DNA from: JBFYTX01 sp963739515
GTDB lineage: Bacteria > Chloroflexota > Dehalococcoidia > Dehalococcoidales > RBG-16-60-22
DNA length: 64,000 nucleotides
Assembly: GCA_963739515.1 (NCBI GenBank)
Contig: CAVUAO010000002.1
Coordinates: 62,001-126,000 of the forward strand
Direction of reading: 5' to 3'
In this document: in pieces, positions 16,902-25,660 of the stretch
Numbering within the stretch: the first letter of the stretch is position 1
Layout of the letters: each line of letters starts with the position of its first letter
Notes under the pieces: generated by a model
What the model saw: the letters and a program-made list of their open reading frames with translations, nothing else
What the model was told of the DNA's origin: nothing
Database searches by the model: none
Translations under genes and position numbers: made by a program

Positions 16902-17393
16902 ATGCCGAAAAAACAGAAGTACGCTAAAAACATCCTCACGGAAGACAAAATGCCCCCGCCGCCCGTCAGGGATGTGAAAAGCATGGAGAAGCAGGCGAAG
17001 GCGGGCCGGACCCTCGACCGGACGCTGCTGCTGGGTATTCAGAATTCGATAGTGAAGGGGGCCTTCTTCGCCGGGTGCGAGTGGCTCTGGCAGCTGACGG
17101 GCAACGGGCCGGTGGCCATCGAGACACCGCACACGCACGACTTCGACGAGATCATCGGGTTCGCCGGCTCGAACCGCAATCACCCGCGCGACCTCGGCGG
17201 GGAAATCGAGTTCTGGATGGGCGACGAGCCTTATACGCTTACTAAAACCTGTTTCATTTTTATCCCCAGGGGGGTAAAGCATTGTCCGGTCGTTTTAAAA
17301 AGGATAGACACGCCGATTTTCATGTTTGAGTCCGGCAACAATACTTCGTACGAAAAGATAAAATCGAACGCGAGGAGAAAAAGCCATGCCTAA
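16902..17393 (+). CDS. Cupin-domain protein (1 of 3 tandem paralogues)
   Basis: This 163-aa protein is a single cupin barrel. The metal-site pattern is H77-x-H79-x3-E83 (HTHDFDEII), followed by a conserved GGEIEFWMGDEP strand and H127 in PRGVKHCPV. Two similar genes follow with overlaps of 8 bp each. ATG 16902 is preceded by AAGGAG. Cupins can be metal-dependent dioxygenases, isomerases, or binding proteins; the activity is not clear from motifs alone. Confidence 0.8.
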   Translation: MPKKQKYAKNILTEDKMPPPPVRDVKSMEKQAKAGRTLDRTLLLGIQNSIVKGAFFAGCEWLWQLTGNGPVAIETPHTHDFDEIIGFAGSNRNHPRDLGGEIEFWMGDEPYTLTKTCFIFIPRGVKHCPVVLKRIDTPIFMFESGNNTSYEKIKSNARRKSHA

Positions 17394-17874
17394 GAGAACC
17401 ACCAAAAAGTACGATGCGAAGAAACACTTCGTGAGTAAGCCCGCTTATGAAGTTATCCCCTTGGAGGATGTAAAAAACCGCCGCCCGGCGATGACCCTGA
17501 TGAGCAATAACCTCGTGCCGGGCAGCAATTTTTATATCGAGACGGGCTGGGTGTTCGGCATGCCCGACCCCAATCCCCACATCCACGAGCACGTCCATGA
17601 TTACGATGAAATTGTCATCCACCTCGGCACCGACCCTAAAGACCAGGAGGAGCTGGGCGGTGAAATCGAGTTTATGGTGGACGGGCAGCCGTTAATCATC
17701 AATAAGACCTCGGCGGTGTATGTGCCCAAAGGCGTTAAGCACGGGCCGCTGGTCTGGAAAAAATACAGCCGGCCGCATCTGGAATTTACGATCATGGTGG
17801 GCGCCGGGTCCCTGGCGGAAGCCGACCCCGGCGGACATCAAAAAAGAAAGGCAGGGAAAAAGAAAAATGGCTAA
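17386..17874 (+). CDS. Cupin-domain protein (2 of 3 tandem paralogues)
   Basis: This 162-aa single-cupin protein carries an unusually His-rich metal motif, H65-I-H67-E-H69-V-H71-DYD-E75, and H119 in PKGVKHGPL. The strand GGEIEFMVDGQP matches the other two paralogues. The C-terminus is Lys-rich. It overlaps the previous gene by 8 bp and the next by 8 bp, which indicates coupled translation and probably a complex of the three. Confidence 0.8.
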   Translation: MPKRTTKKYDAKKHFVSKPAYEVIPLEDVKNRRPAMTLMSNNLVPGSNFYIETGWVFGMPDPNPHIHEHVHDYDEIVIHLGTDPKDQEELGGEIEFMVDGQPLIINKTSAVYVPKGVKHGPLVWKKYSRPHLEFTIMVGAGSLAEADPGGHQKRKAGKKKNG

Positions 17875-18310
17875 ATGGGATAAAAAATACTTCGTTACCG
17901 AGCTCAGAGATGTCGTCGGCGATGCCCCCTGGACGCCCGTCTTCGCGGATAATGAGGCGCGGCGCCTGCTTTCTCTGGACGGCGATGTGAGAAAAGGGGC
18001 TTTCTACATGGAAACAGCCTGGTTCCTCCCCGGCGATTGGCCGAAAAAAACGGGAGGGCTTAAAAACCGCACCATCGGGGCTCACACCCATGATTACGAT
18101 GAGACCGTGGCCTGGGTGGGCACCGACCCCGCCGACCCGTATAACCTCCACGGGGAAATCGAAATCTGGATCGACGGCAAGCAGAGCTTCATCGATAAAA
18201 GCTTTATCGCTTTCATCCCGGCGGGCGTCGAGCACGGCCCGATCAACATCCGGAGGATAGAGAGGCCCATGTTCCACTTTACCGCCGGCATGGGTAAGAA
18301 ATATCGTTAA
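17867..18310 (+). CDS. Cupin-domain protein (3 of 3 tandem paralogues)
   Basis: This 147-aa single-cupin protein has H73-T-H75-DYD-E79, the shared HGEIEIWIDGKQ strand and H123 in PAGVEHGPI. The ATG at 17867 starts MAKWDKKYF and overlaps the second cupin gene; a longer frame upstream has no support. Paralogy with its two neighbours is visible by eye from the HxHDYDE-x-GTDP and G-V-x-H-G/C-P blocks. It ends the cluster that begins with the SRPBCC and flavoenzyme genes. Confidence 0.8.
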   Translation: MAKWDKKYFVTELRDVVGDAPWTPVFADNEARRLLSLDGDVRKGAFYMETAWFLPGDWPKKTGGLKNRTIGAHTHDYDETVAWVGTDPADPYNLHGEIEIWIDGKQSFIDKSFIAFIPAGVEHGPINIRRIERPMFHFTAGMGKKYR

Positions 18311-18360
18311 AGGGCATAATTCGGGATAACCGGGGGTCGGCTATTCTTTGAGGAGGTTGT

Positions 18361-19827
18361 ATGTCTACCGCCAAGCTGAAGTTCGCCGCGCTTTTGGTTA
18401 TTTTTACCGCTTTGGTCTTTACTCTGATACCTCTTCCCGCCCGCGCTGACGGCGGCCCCGTCGTCCCCCGTGATTTATGGGGAACTATCAAAGAAGGGCA
18501 GCAGGTTGCCGTCGTTACTCTGCTCAGCGAACATACCGCCGAAATCGACCTCTTTATCTCGATTCTTGATAAGACCGCCCAGTCCCACGACGTGACCTTT
18601 TTCGTTCCCGTCGGCACTGACACCTCCGGTTTCTACGCCGTCGAAGAAAGCCTGTCGCAGTTCAATATCAGTGCTACCAACAATCTGGATAAAATTCTTC
18701 GCGACAGCGCGGATAAGAAGAAACACGCCATGCAGGTTCTGTTTTCCGGGGCGCTGTTGACCAATGGGGCCCTGCTGGTCCCTTTCTGGGCGCCTCTTTT
18801 GCTTACCGGCTGCGGCGCCATCGCGCCCGAGGCGGACGTGACCCTGCAAACGGAAAGCTCGGAGATAAGCATTTTCAGCATCAATGATAACACCGACATT
18901 GATGCCTTGATTCAGACTACCGGCTTGCCCCCTTCCGTCGTCGATACTCTGTCCAGGCTTCGGGGCCAGCAGATTGCCGTGGTGAGAATCGCCACGAATC
19001 CCCATGCGGCGCCCGGCAGTGGCACGAGTATTTTCCCTCCCCAGCAGGGATTGCATTTATCCTGGCGGACCACTCTGGTGCCGGTGGACAACCGGCCTAC
19101 CTATGCCTACCCCCTGGGCACCGGGGCTTCGTGGTCCAAGCCGATTGAGCTCACCCGGGTTTACGTCGTGGCCCCGAAAGGCCTGGATTTCGACGTTACG
19201 TATCCCGCTATCGGCTCCGAGCAGTCCGGGTTCGACCTGATTAAGGGCGCGCGGATAGCCCAATACTACCAGATACCGTCCTACGCCATCGACGGGGCCA
19301 GGGGACGCTTCGGTCGCGTCTGGCGGGCGACCTATACCCAGAGCAACCCGACGGAAGACATCGTTATCGAGGCTAAAAAGCAGTCGGCTATGGGCAAATT
19401 CATGGCTCAACTGGAGGACTCGGCATTGCTGTCCGCGTTCTTTTTTGCGATTATTTTCGGGCTGGTGATATGGGTTCTTGCCTGGGCTTTGCTCATGCCG
19501 CGCTTTTTAGGTCGGGCCGCCGGGCAGCCGCCGCGGCTGGGCTGGTATTACTCGTTGCTCTATCCCTGCATTAATATCCTGTTTATGATTTTCCCGGGGG
19601 GGATTTTATACGGGCTTTTCCTTCTCGGGGTGACCGTGCCGTCTTTGATTGTGCTGTTTGTCATCATGGGTGCGGCTATCATCGGGTTTTTCATCCTTTT
19701 TCACGGCGGGCATCTGGGCGTTTCCCGGGGCAAAGCGATAATGTCTTTTGTCTATACCAGCCTGGTAAGTAGCGCCGCCTATCTGATACTGGCCGTTATC
19801 TTTGCTTTCATCGTCAACATTGTTTAA
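18361..19827 (+). CDS. Secreted/membrane protein of unknown function
   Basis: This 488-aa protein has an N-terminal signal peptide (hydrophobic residues 6-24, cleavage near ARA-DG), a long extracytoplasmic region of about 320 residues and four hydrophobic segments after residue 350 (starting SAFFFAIIFGLVIWVLAWAL). I do not recognise the family; the outer domain with repeated beta-strand-like patches and GGPVV near the mature start somewhat recalls DUF2330-type proteins. The RBS is TGAGGAGG. It is followed by a strong terminator. The role is unknown. Confidence 0.8.
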   Translation: MSTAKLKFAALLVIFTALVFTLIPLPARADGGPVVPRDLWGTIKEGQQVAVVTLLSEHTAEIDLFISILDKTAQSHDVTFFVPVGTDTSGFYAVEESLSQFNISATNNLDKILRDSADKKKHAMQVLFSGALLTNGALLVPFWAPLLLTGCGAIAPEADVTLQTESSEISIFSINDNTDIDALIQTTGLPPSVVDTLSRLRGQQIAVVRIATNPHAAPGSGTSIFPPQQGLHLSWRTTLVPVDNRPTYAYPLGTGASWSKPIELTRVYVVAPKGLDFDVTYPAIGSEQSGFDLIKGARIAQYYQIPSYAIDGARGRFGRVWRATYTQSNPTEDIVIEAKKQSAMGKFMAQLEDSALLSAFFFAIIFGLVIWVLAWALLMPRFLGRAAGQPPRLGWYYSLLYPCINILFMIFPGGILYGLFLLGVTVPSLIVLFVIMGAAIIGFFILFHGGHLGVSRGKAIMSFVYTSLVSSAAYLILAVIFAFIVNIV

Positions 19828-19834
19828 CCAATAA

Positions 19835-19863
19835 AAAATCCCCCGGGCAATCAGGGGGATTTT
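19835..19863 (+). terminator. Rho-independent terminator
   Basis: AAAATCCCCC (19835-19844) pairs perfectly with GGGGGATTTT (19854-19863) around a 9-nt loop. The stem is AT-flanked on both sides, so it can work in both directions, ending the 488-aa membrane protein gene and possibly the minus-strand tRNA transcript. Confidence 0.85.
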
Positions 19864-19876
19864 AGCTTTAAATAAT

Positions 19877-19953
19877 TGGTAGCGCATACGGGATTCGAAC
19901 CCGTGATCTCGTCCTTGAGAGGGACGCGTCCTAGGCCGCTAGACGAATGCGCC
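19877..19953 (-). tRNA. tRNA-Glu (anticodon CTC)
   Basis: The minus strand folds as a full cloverleaf: acceptor GGCGCAT/ATGCGCT (with one G-U pair), anticodon stem CGTCC/GGACG with loop CTCTCAA, T-loop GGTTCGAATCC. The anticodon CTC reads GAG. A 3' CCA is encoded (19877-19879). Confidence 0.95.
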
Positions 19954-19994
19954 GCAACGTTTCATTATCCCTTTTTTGGCAGTTATCCGTCAAG

Positions 19995-20510
19995 CTAAAC
20001 GCTTTCCAGTATCTCGTTCATTTTTTGCCGCATTTTCTCGGTCAGTTCGACGAGCCGTTTTTGCTCTTTAGCCTCGAGGGCGCTCATGACTTTATTGGCG
20101 CGCTCGTTGCCCCGGGCAAACCGCCGTTTCACGTTCTCCAGGCCCTCGGCCGTCAGCTTTATCGAGGTCACCCGCCGGTCTTTATTCGTAAAGTCCCGGA
20201 CGACCAGCCCCTCTTTTTCCAGGGAGTCGATTATTTTGGTGACGCTGTGCTTGGAGCGCAGCATGACGTTGGCGAGCTGTGTCGGCGTCGATTCGCCGCC
20301 GCCGAGGAGCAAAAAGTAAAGCGCCGAGCCTTGCAGCCGGCTGATCAAGCTGTCCTGCTTCATGGTGATTTCCAGATATCTGATGAGCGTGTCCGCGAAC
20401 TGCACACACAGCCAGAAGTCCGTTTCTTTAATCTGTTTTAAAACGCCCTTGATGTCCTCGGGTACAGGCGGTTGCCGCGATTTTTGAGCGGTTTTTCTCT
20501 TTACTGCCAT
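19995..20510 (-). CDS. MarR-family transcriptional regulator
   Basis: This 171-aa protein is a MarR-type winged helix: dimerisation helices at both ends and the HTH TPTQLANVMLRSKHSVTKII near residues 79-98, followed by the KDRRVTSIKLT wing. It begins 24 bp after the stop of the upstream SDR gene on the same strand, so it is probably co-transcribed with it and controls the divergent SDR promoters at 21374-21415. The ligand is likely an aromatic or acyl-CoA-type compound, by family analogy only. Confidence 0.88.
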   Translation of the reverse strand: MAVKRKTAQKSRQPPVPEDIKGVLKQIKETDFWLCVQFADTLIRYLEITMKQDSLISRLQGSALYFLLLGGGESTPTQLANVMLRSKHSVTKIIDSLEKEGLVVRDFTNKDRRVTSIKLTAEGLENVKRRFARGNERANKVMSALEAKEQKRLVELTEKMRQKMNEILESV

Positions 20511-20534
20511 TCAAGTTTGTCTTTCTCTTGATTT

Positions 20535-21317
20535 TTATCCTGAGGTCATGCCCCCGTCGATGGGCATCGCGTGTCCGGTGATAAACGATGCCTCGTCGGA
20601 GCACAGCCAGATGACGGCCTCGGCCATGTCTTCGGGCGTGCCTATCCGCCTCATGGGAATGATGTTCATCATCTGTTCTTTTTGTCCGGGTGTTGCCCCG
20701 GTCAGGTATTCAAATAGCAGCGTTCTCTCCGTCGGTCCCGGCAATATCGTATTGACGCGGATGCCGGCAGTGGCGCCTTCCAGAGCACCGGTCTTGGTCA
20801 GCGCTATCAAGCCGCTTTTACTGGCATTGTACGCGCAGAAGCCCGGTACGGGTTTCCATGCCCCGACCGACGCGGTATTGACGATGACGCCGTATTTCTG
20901 CCGGAGCATCTGTTTCATCTCGTATTTCATGCACAGGAAAACGCCCTTAAGGTTGATATCTATCGTGCGGTCCCAGATTTCCTCCGGGCAATCCACGATG
21001 TTGACGAGGGGCACGCGCTTGCCGTCCGGCCCGATGCCGGCGTTATTGAAGGCGTAGTCCAGCCGACCGTACATCTGGACGCATTTGGTGACCATCGCCT
21101 CGACCTCGCCCGCTTTTGCCACGTCGCACTTGATGAAGCTCGCTTCTCCGCCGGCCTTTTTAATGGTGCTCACCGTCTCTTCCCCGCCTTTGATGTTGGC
21201 GTCGGTGGCGACGATTACCCTGGCTCCCTCGCGCGCGAAAATCTGCGCCGTCACCTTGCCTATCCCCGAAGCCCCGCCGGTCACTAGCGCTACTCTGCCT
21301 TGAAATTTCTTCGGCAT
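20535..21317 (-). CDS. SDR-family NAD(P)-dependent oxidoreductase
   Basis: This 260-aa classical SDR has TGGASGIG at residues 13-20, NNAG at 91-94, and the active-site Y163-x3-K167. The end (FITGHAMPIDGGMTSG) is typical. It is divergent from another SDR gene at 21506 and precedes the MarR gene. The substrate is unknown; the neighbourhood suggests hydroxyacyl-CoA or alcohol oxidation linked to the mutase operon. Confidence 0.9.
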   Translation of the reverse strand: MPKKFQGRVALVTGGASGIGKVTAQIFAREGARVIVATDANIKGGEETVSTIKKAGGEASFIKCDVAKAGEVEAMVTKCVQMYGRLDYAFNNAGIGPDGKRVPLVNIVDCPEEIWDRTIDINLKGVFLCMKYEMKQMLRQKYGVIVNTASVGAWKPVPGFCAYNASKSGLIALTKTGALEGATAGIRVNTILPGPTERTLLFEYLTGATPGQKEQMMNIIPMRRIGTPEDMAEAVIWLCSDEASFITGHAMPIDGGMTSG

Positions 21318-21373
21318 TTCTTTCTCCTTCCAAACATTATATCCAAATTATATCACACTTAGATAATATAACT

Positions 21374-21415
21374 ATTATACTATTTTATTTTTCGTTAAAA
21401 TAGTGCTAGTATAAT
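21374..21415. promoter_or_regulatory. Symmetric divergent promoter / MarR operator candidate
   Basis: ATTATACTA (21374-21382) and TAGTATAAT (21407-21415) are exact inverse copies, so each holds a TATAAT -10 box pointing outwards: minus strand to the SDR-MarR pair, plus strand to the SDR and mutase operon. Inner TTTTA/TAAAA bases extend the symmetry. No good -35 boxes were seen, which fits activator or repressor control. Confidence 0.55.
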
Positions 21416-21505
21416 GTGGATTGGATGCATTGTCAATTTTTAGGGGCTTGCTTTAGGCTTATTTAGTATTATACATTAAGGCATCGATATTTAAGGAGGC
21501 CGACC

Positions 21506-22312
21506 GTGTTGCTGGAGAACAGGGTAGCTATCGTTACCGGGGGCGCCAAGGGCATGGGCCGCGCCATCGCTTTGAAATTCGCCGGGGAGGGCTGTGACGT
21601 CGTCGTCAACGCCCTGCATATCGAGGGCGCCCGTAAGGTCGCCGACGAGATTAAAGCCCTGGGGCGCCGGTCCCTGGCGATCAAAGCCGATATCTCGAAA
21701 AGCGCCGAGGTCAACGCTATGGTGGCCCGGACGATTAAAAAGTTCGGTAAAATCGATATCCTGGTGAACAATGCCGGCGGCGTCGGCGTTAAGGGCGGCG
21801 ATAGCGCCACCGCCACTGAGGCGGACTGGGACCGGATACTGGATGTCAATTTGAAAGGCGCATTTTTGTGCTGTATCGCGGTTATTCCCTATATGAAAAA
21901 GCAGCGCTACGGCAAAATCATTAACCTTTCCTCGATGGGCGCCGTCCATCCTGCGGTTTCTGTGCTTCACTATCATTCCGCCAAGGCCGGTATATTGGGC
22001 TTGACCACCAACCTGGCTTTCGAGCTGGCGCCTTGCGGTATCTACTGCAACGCTATCGTGCCCGGCCCCATCGAGACGCCGTTCTGGGATTCGCTCCAGC
22101 CGCCGGGACCCGAGCGGGACGCCTTCTTTGCCGCGTTGTGTAAAAAGGAGGTGCCGCTGGGGAGGATGGGCAAGCCGGAGGATATCGCCGGGCCGGCTTT
22201 GTTCCTGGCGTCAGGCATGTCCGACTACGTTACCGGGCAGGTCATTTACGCTGCCGGGGGCCAGCCGATATCGGCGCAGGCCGCCACGTTTTTATCCGCC
22301 CCTCAAGACTAA
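21506..22312 (+). CDS. SDR-family NAD(P)-dependent oxidoreductase, first gene of mutase operon
   Basis: This 268-aa classical SDR has TGGAKGMG at residues 11-18, NNAG at 88-91, and Y156-x3-K160. GTG start at 21506 after AAGGAGG. The next gene, the mutase large subunit, begins 25 bp after the stop, so this SDR is the head of the plus-strand operon that continues to 31676. A hydroxyacyl-CoA dehydrogenase role in that pathway is plausible. Confidence 0.9.
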   Translation: MLLENRVAIVTGGAKGMGRAIALKFAGEGCDVVVNALHIEGARKVADEIKALGRRSLAIKADISKSAEVNAMVARTIKKFGKIDILVNNAGGVGVKGGDSATATEADWDRILDVNLKGAFLCCIAVIPYMKKQRYGKIINLSSMGAVHPAVSVLHYHSAKAGILGLTTNLAFELAPCGIYCNAIVPGPIETPFWDSLQPPGPERDAFFAALCKKEVPLGRMGKPEDIAGPALFLASGMSDYVTGQVIYAAGGQPISAQAATFLSAPQD

Positions 22313-22337
22313 TCACTAGCAGCTAGCGGAGGTTAGC

Positions 22338-23799
22338 ATGAAAAGACCCAGGATTGTGAATAAGCGTATTGACGACGATTTGTTGATGAAAAAGCGCCGC
22401 GAGGAGCTGGATAAGTGGCCCACCGGCAAAGAGGTGGACTTCGATGAGGCGGTGGCTTACCAGAAAAGCCTGCCGGACTCAAAAATCTGGTGGAAGGTGA
22501 TGGTAAAGCTCCGCGATGAAGGCCGGATGAGCGTTTTCCCCCGCGCCGGCACCCCCATCCTGGAAAAAATGATTGAGCTCTGCCAGGGACTCCGCGATTC
22601 CGGCGTCGTCCTCATCCCCGTGACCACGGATAGCTATACCCGCCTCGGCCAGTACGAAAAGGTCGAGGAAATTCTCAAGGAGTGCTACCGCACCGGCCAG
22701 CCTCTCCTGAACGGCTTTCCCATCATTAACTATGGAGTTAATAAGACCCGCAAGCTGATTGAAAGCGTCGATGCTGCTTTCAGTCCCCGCGGCGCCGGCG
22801 GGGAAATCGCCATCGCCTCCGGCATGACCACCGCCGAGGCCGGCCTGGGCTTTTTAGCCTGGGGCAGCTATTCCAAGAAGATGACTATCCGCGAGCTGGT
22901 GGAGAGCAGCCAGAACGGTATGCGGACCATCGGCTGGTACGCCGATAGGGGCGTGATATTGTGCAAAGACCTCCATGGCTGGCTCCCCGGCGCGCCTTTC
23001 CCCCTGAGCGTCAATATCGTCTGTCATGATTATCGAGGCGCTGACGGCGGCGGAGCAGGGCCAGAAAGCCCTGTATCCGCTGGTGCACTGCATGGGCAAC
23101 ATGGCGCAGGACATGGCCTGGATTCGCCTCGCCCCGCGACTCATCCGCGAGTATCTTGACAAGTTCGGCTATAGGGACTGCCAGATTATCGGCACCTGTC
23201 CCGCCCAGACGCCGCTTTTCCCCGTCGCCATGGACCTGGGCGGCGCTTTCGCCTATCTGAGTTACGTTTCGATGGTCGGCGCGCTGGCCAGGGCTAACGC
23301 CGTCGACCTCCGCAGCATTGATGAAGGGGCCGGCGTTCCCACTCAGGAGACCCACAAGGTGAGCTACCGCGCCGCCAAGTGGATTTTCGACGTTGTCCGC
23401 GAGCAGAAAATCGATATTCAGGTAAAAGATATTGAAGTCGAAGAAAAGATTACCGAAGCTGAGGTCAGGGCTATTTTTTACCGGATTTTGGACCTCGGCG
23501 ACGGTGATGTCGTCGACGGCACCATCAAGGCCGTCGAGTCCGGCGTGCTGGATTCCCCATGGAGTCCCAACGTTAACGTTAAGGATAAAGTGCTGGGCGT
23601 GAGGGATGCCCGCGGCGCCTGCCGCTACCTGGAGTTTGGCAACCTCCCCATCCCCAAATACATCAAGGAGTTCCACCGCCGCAAAATAGCCGAGCGGGAG
23701 AAGCTGGAAGGCAAAAAAGCGGATTACCATACCGCCGTTAAGGACCTCTGGAGCCTCAGCAAGGGTAAAATCGTGGGTATCCCGCCTTTTAATCAGTAA
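22338..23799 (+). CDS. Glutamate mutase (methylaspartate mutase) E-subunit-like, frame broken
   Basis: The product is the TIM-barrel large subunit of a coenzyme-B12 carbon-skeleton mutase. The first frame (from 22338) runs to about 23022, then the homology continues in the +1 frame (MIIEALTAAEQGQKALYPL onwards) to 23799; removing one base near 23023 restores about 486 aa, the usual length. FPRAG and TTDSYTRLG keep two substrate-carboxylate arginines known from GlmE, while the region that holds the substrate tyrosines there reads EAGLGFLAWGSY and is changed. The natural substrate may therefore not be glutamate. RBS GGAGG. The break may be an assembly error since the partner genes are intact. 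Confidence 0.82.
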
Positions 23800-23824
23800 T
23801 TGACATAATAATGGGAGAATCGCT

Positions 23825-24250
23825 ATGAAAAGAGTACCGACAGTCATTACGGGAACGGTAGGGATGGACGCGCACGTCATCGGCACCAAGGTTCTCTCCC
23901 GCGCTTTACGGGACGCCGGCTTTAAGGTCGTCGAGCTGGGCATGCAGGTCTCCCCGGAAGAATTTATCAGCGTCGCCCAGGAGACCCGGGCGGACGCCAT
24001 CCTGATGAGCTCGCTTTACGGCATGGCTGAACTCGACCTCAAAGGCTTTAACGAGAAACGACTTGAAGCCGGACTCGGTGATGTTCTGCTCTATATCGGC
24101 GGGAACCTGGTCATCGGTCGGTCCGACCCGCAGGAGGTCGAGAAAAAGTTTAAAGCCCTGGGGTTCGATAGGGTCTACCCGCCGGAGACCGACACCGGGG
24201 TCGGCATCGCCGACCTCATTAACGACCTTAAAGCTAAAGAAAAATTCTAG
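23825..24250 (+). CDS. Glutamate mutase S-subunit-like, B12-binding protein
   Basis: This 141-aa protein is a stand-alone cobalamin-binding domain. The base-off/His-on motif D15-x-H17-x2-G20 (DAHVIG) is intact, with later MSSLYG and IGGNLVIG blocks that close over the nucleotide tail. It pairs with the barrel subunit encoded 25 bp upstream to form the active mutase. RBS GGGAGAAT. Lengths and order match the E-S-L arrangement, with the chaperone-like L gene next. Confidence 0.9.
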   Translation: MKRVPTVITGTVGMDAHVIGTKVLSRALRDAGFKVVELGMQVSPEEFISVAQETRADAILMSSLYGMAELDLKGFNEKRLEAGLGDVLLYIGGNLVIGRSDPQEVEKKFKALGFDRVYPPETDTGVGIADLINDLKAKEKF

Positions 24251-24279
24251 TGTCATTCTGAGCGAAGCGAAGAATCCGT
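24251..24279. repeat. Short dispersed repeat (TCATTCTGAGCGAAGCGAAG type)
   Basis: The motif TCATTCTGAGCGAAGCGAAG followed by AATC fills the space between the S and L genes. A longer relative is at 62093-62168. Its insertion leaves the L gene without an obvious ribosome site. Confidence 0.55.
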
Positions 24280-24282
24280 AAT

Positions 24283-25650
24283 ATGGACGATATCCGGCTT
24301 CTCATTGATTTCGGCAGCACCTTCACCAAGGTCGTCGCCGTCGACCTCGCCAAAATCGAGGTCGTGGCTACCGCCCGGGTGCCCTCCACCGTGGACACCG
24401 ATATCACTTTAGGGCTGGAGGAAGCTTTAGGGCAGATTGCCCAAAAAACCAGCCTGACCAACCTCGAAAAGAAGGAAGCCCTCGCCTGCTCCAGCGCCGC
24501 CGGCGGCCTGCGTATGGTCTGCGCCGGCTTCGTGCCCGAGCTCACCAGCAAGGCGGCCAGCCTCGCGGCTTTAGGGGCGGGCGCTAAGGTGGTTGGCAGC
24601 TATTCTTATAAGCTAACCGAATCTGAAGTCCATGAAATCGAGTCGTCCGCTCCGGATATCCTCCTCCTCTCCGGCGGCACGGACGGTGGTGACGAGCAGG
24701 TCATTATTCACAACTCCCGCCTGTTTGCCCACACCGGCACCGCTATTAAGAATGTCATCATCGCGGGTAATAAGACCGCTTATGACGAAATTAAAACCAT
24801 CTTTAAAGATAGTCCTAAAAACGTTATTTATACCAGGAACGTCATGCCGGAGATAGGTGTGCTGGATGTCGCCCCGTGCAATAAAGAAATCCGCGCCCTC
24901 TTTATGCGGAACATTATCGAGGCTAAAGGCATCGCCAGAGCCAGGGCAATCATCAAGGACGTCATTATGCCCACCCCTTCCGCCGTTTTAGAGGCCGCCA
25001 AGCTTATCGCCGGCGGCTATAAAAACGATGCCGGTTTCGGGGAGCTTATCGTTATCGACCCCGGTGGCGCTACCACGGACGTCCATTCCATCGCTAAGGG
25101 CGCTCCCGCCCGACCCGATATCGTGATGGTCGGCCTGCCGGAGCCTTATGAAAAGAGGACGGTTGAAGGCGACCTCGGCCTGAAATATAATCTGGACCGG
25201 CTTTTGGAGCTGGTCGGCGATCGGGAAACGCCGCCCGGTTTTGCCGCTGTTGTCCGCCGCTTCCGGGAGGGCGCTTTGCCCTGTAATCAGGAAGAGTTTG
25301 CCTGCCATCGGCTTTTGTCTCGCCTTATGGTAGAGGTGGCGATGGAACGCCACGCCGGCCGGCTCGAAGTCGTCTATAGTCCCGCCGGCGAGAGGCTTAT
25401 CCAGCACGGCAAGGACCTCACCGGCGTGAAGACCGTTATCGGTACGGGCGGCCCGATTATTTTTTCGGATAGCCCGCGGCAAATCCTGGAGGGCGTCCTC
25501 TTCCGTGAGGAAAATCCGTTCGTTTTGAAGCCCAAAAATCCCGCATTTTATCTGGACGAGCTATATCTTCTCTATGCGGTGGGCTTGCTCGCCCAGGTCG
25601 AGCCGGCCAGGGCGTTGTCACTTGCCAGAAAGTATCTCAAATCAATATAG
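24283..25650 (+). CDS. Glutamate mutase L (GlmL/MutL) ASKHA-fold protein
   Basis: This 455-aa protein is of the GlmL family: an actin/Hsp70-like ATPase thought to assist or reactivate B12 mutases. IDFGSTFTKVVAVDL (phosphate 1) is at residues 8-22, LLLSGGTDGG in the middle, VIDPGGATTDVHS (phosphate 2) later and an IGTGGPIIFS adenosine motif near the C-terminus. It follows the S gene after a short repeat and overlaps nothing; no clear Shine-Dalgarno is seen before its ATG. Confidence 0.9.
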   Translation: MDDIRLLIDFGSTFTKVVAVDLAKIEVVATARVPSTVDTDITLGLEEALGQIAQKTSLTNLEKKEALACSSAAGGLRMVCAGFVPELTSKAASLAALGAGAKVVGSYSYKLTESEVHEIESSAPDILLLSGGTDGGDEQVIIHNSRLFAHTGTAIKNVIIAGNKTAYDEIKTIFKDSPKNVIYTRNVMPEIGVLDVAPCNKEIRALFMRNIIEAKGIARARAIIKDVIMPTPSAVLEAAKLIAGGYKNDAGFGELIVIDPGGATTDVHSIAKGAPARPDIVMVGLPEPYEKRTVEGDLGLKYNLDRLLELVGDRETPPGFAAVVRRFREGALPCNQEEFACHRLLSRLMVEVAMERHAGRLEVVYSPAGERLIQHGKDLTGVKTVIGTGGPIIFSDSPRQILEGVLFREENPFVLKPKNPAFYLDELYLLYAVGLLAQVEPARALSLARKYLKSI

Positions 25651-25660
25651 TAAGGGTAAA

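Noticed and set aside
22313..22337. Cobalamin riboswitch ahead of the B12 mutase genes
   Set aside because: The gap is 25 bp and the operon leader (21416-21505) shows no B12-box-like sequence.
23011..24000. Open frame of about 330 codons on the minus strand under the mutase genes
   Set aside because: It mirrors the mutase E and S genes, which carry clear family motifs; low-GC-skew shadow frames are common here.
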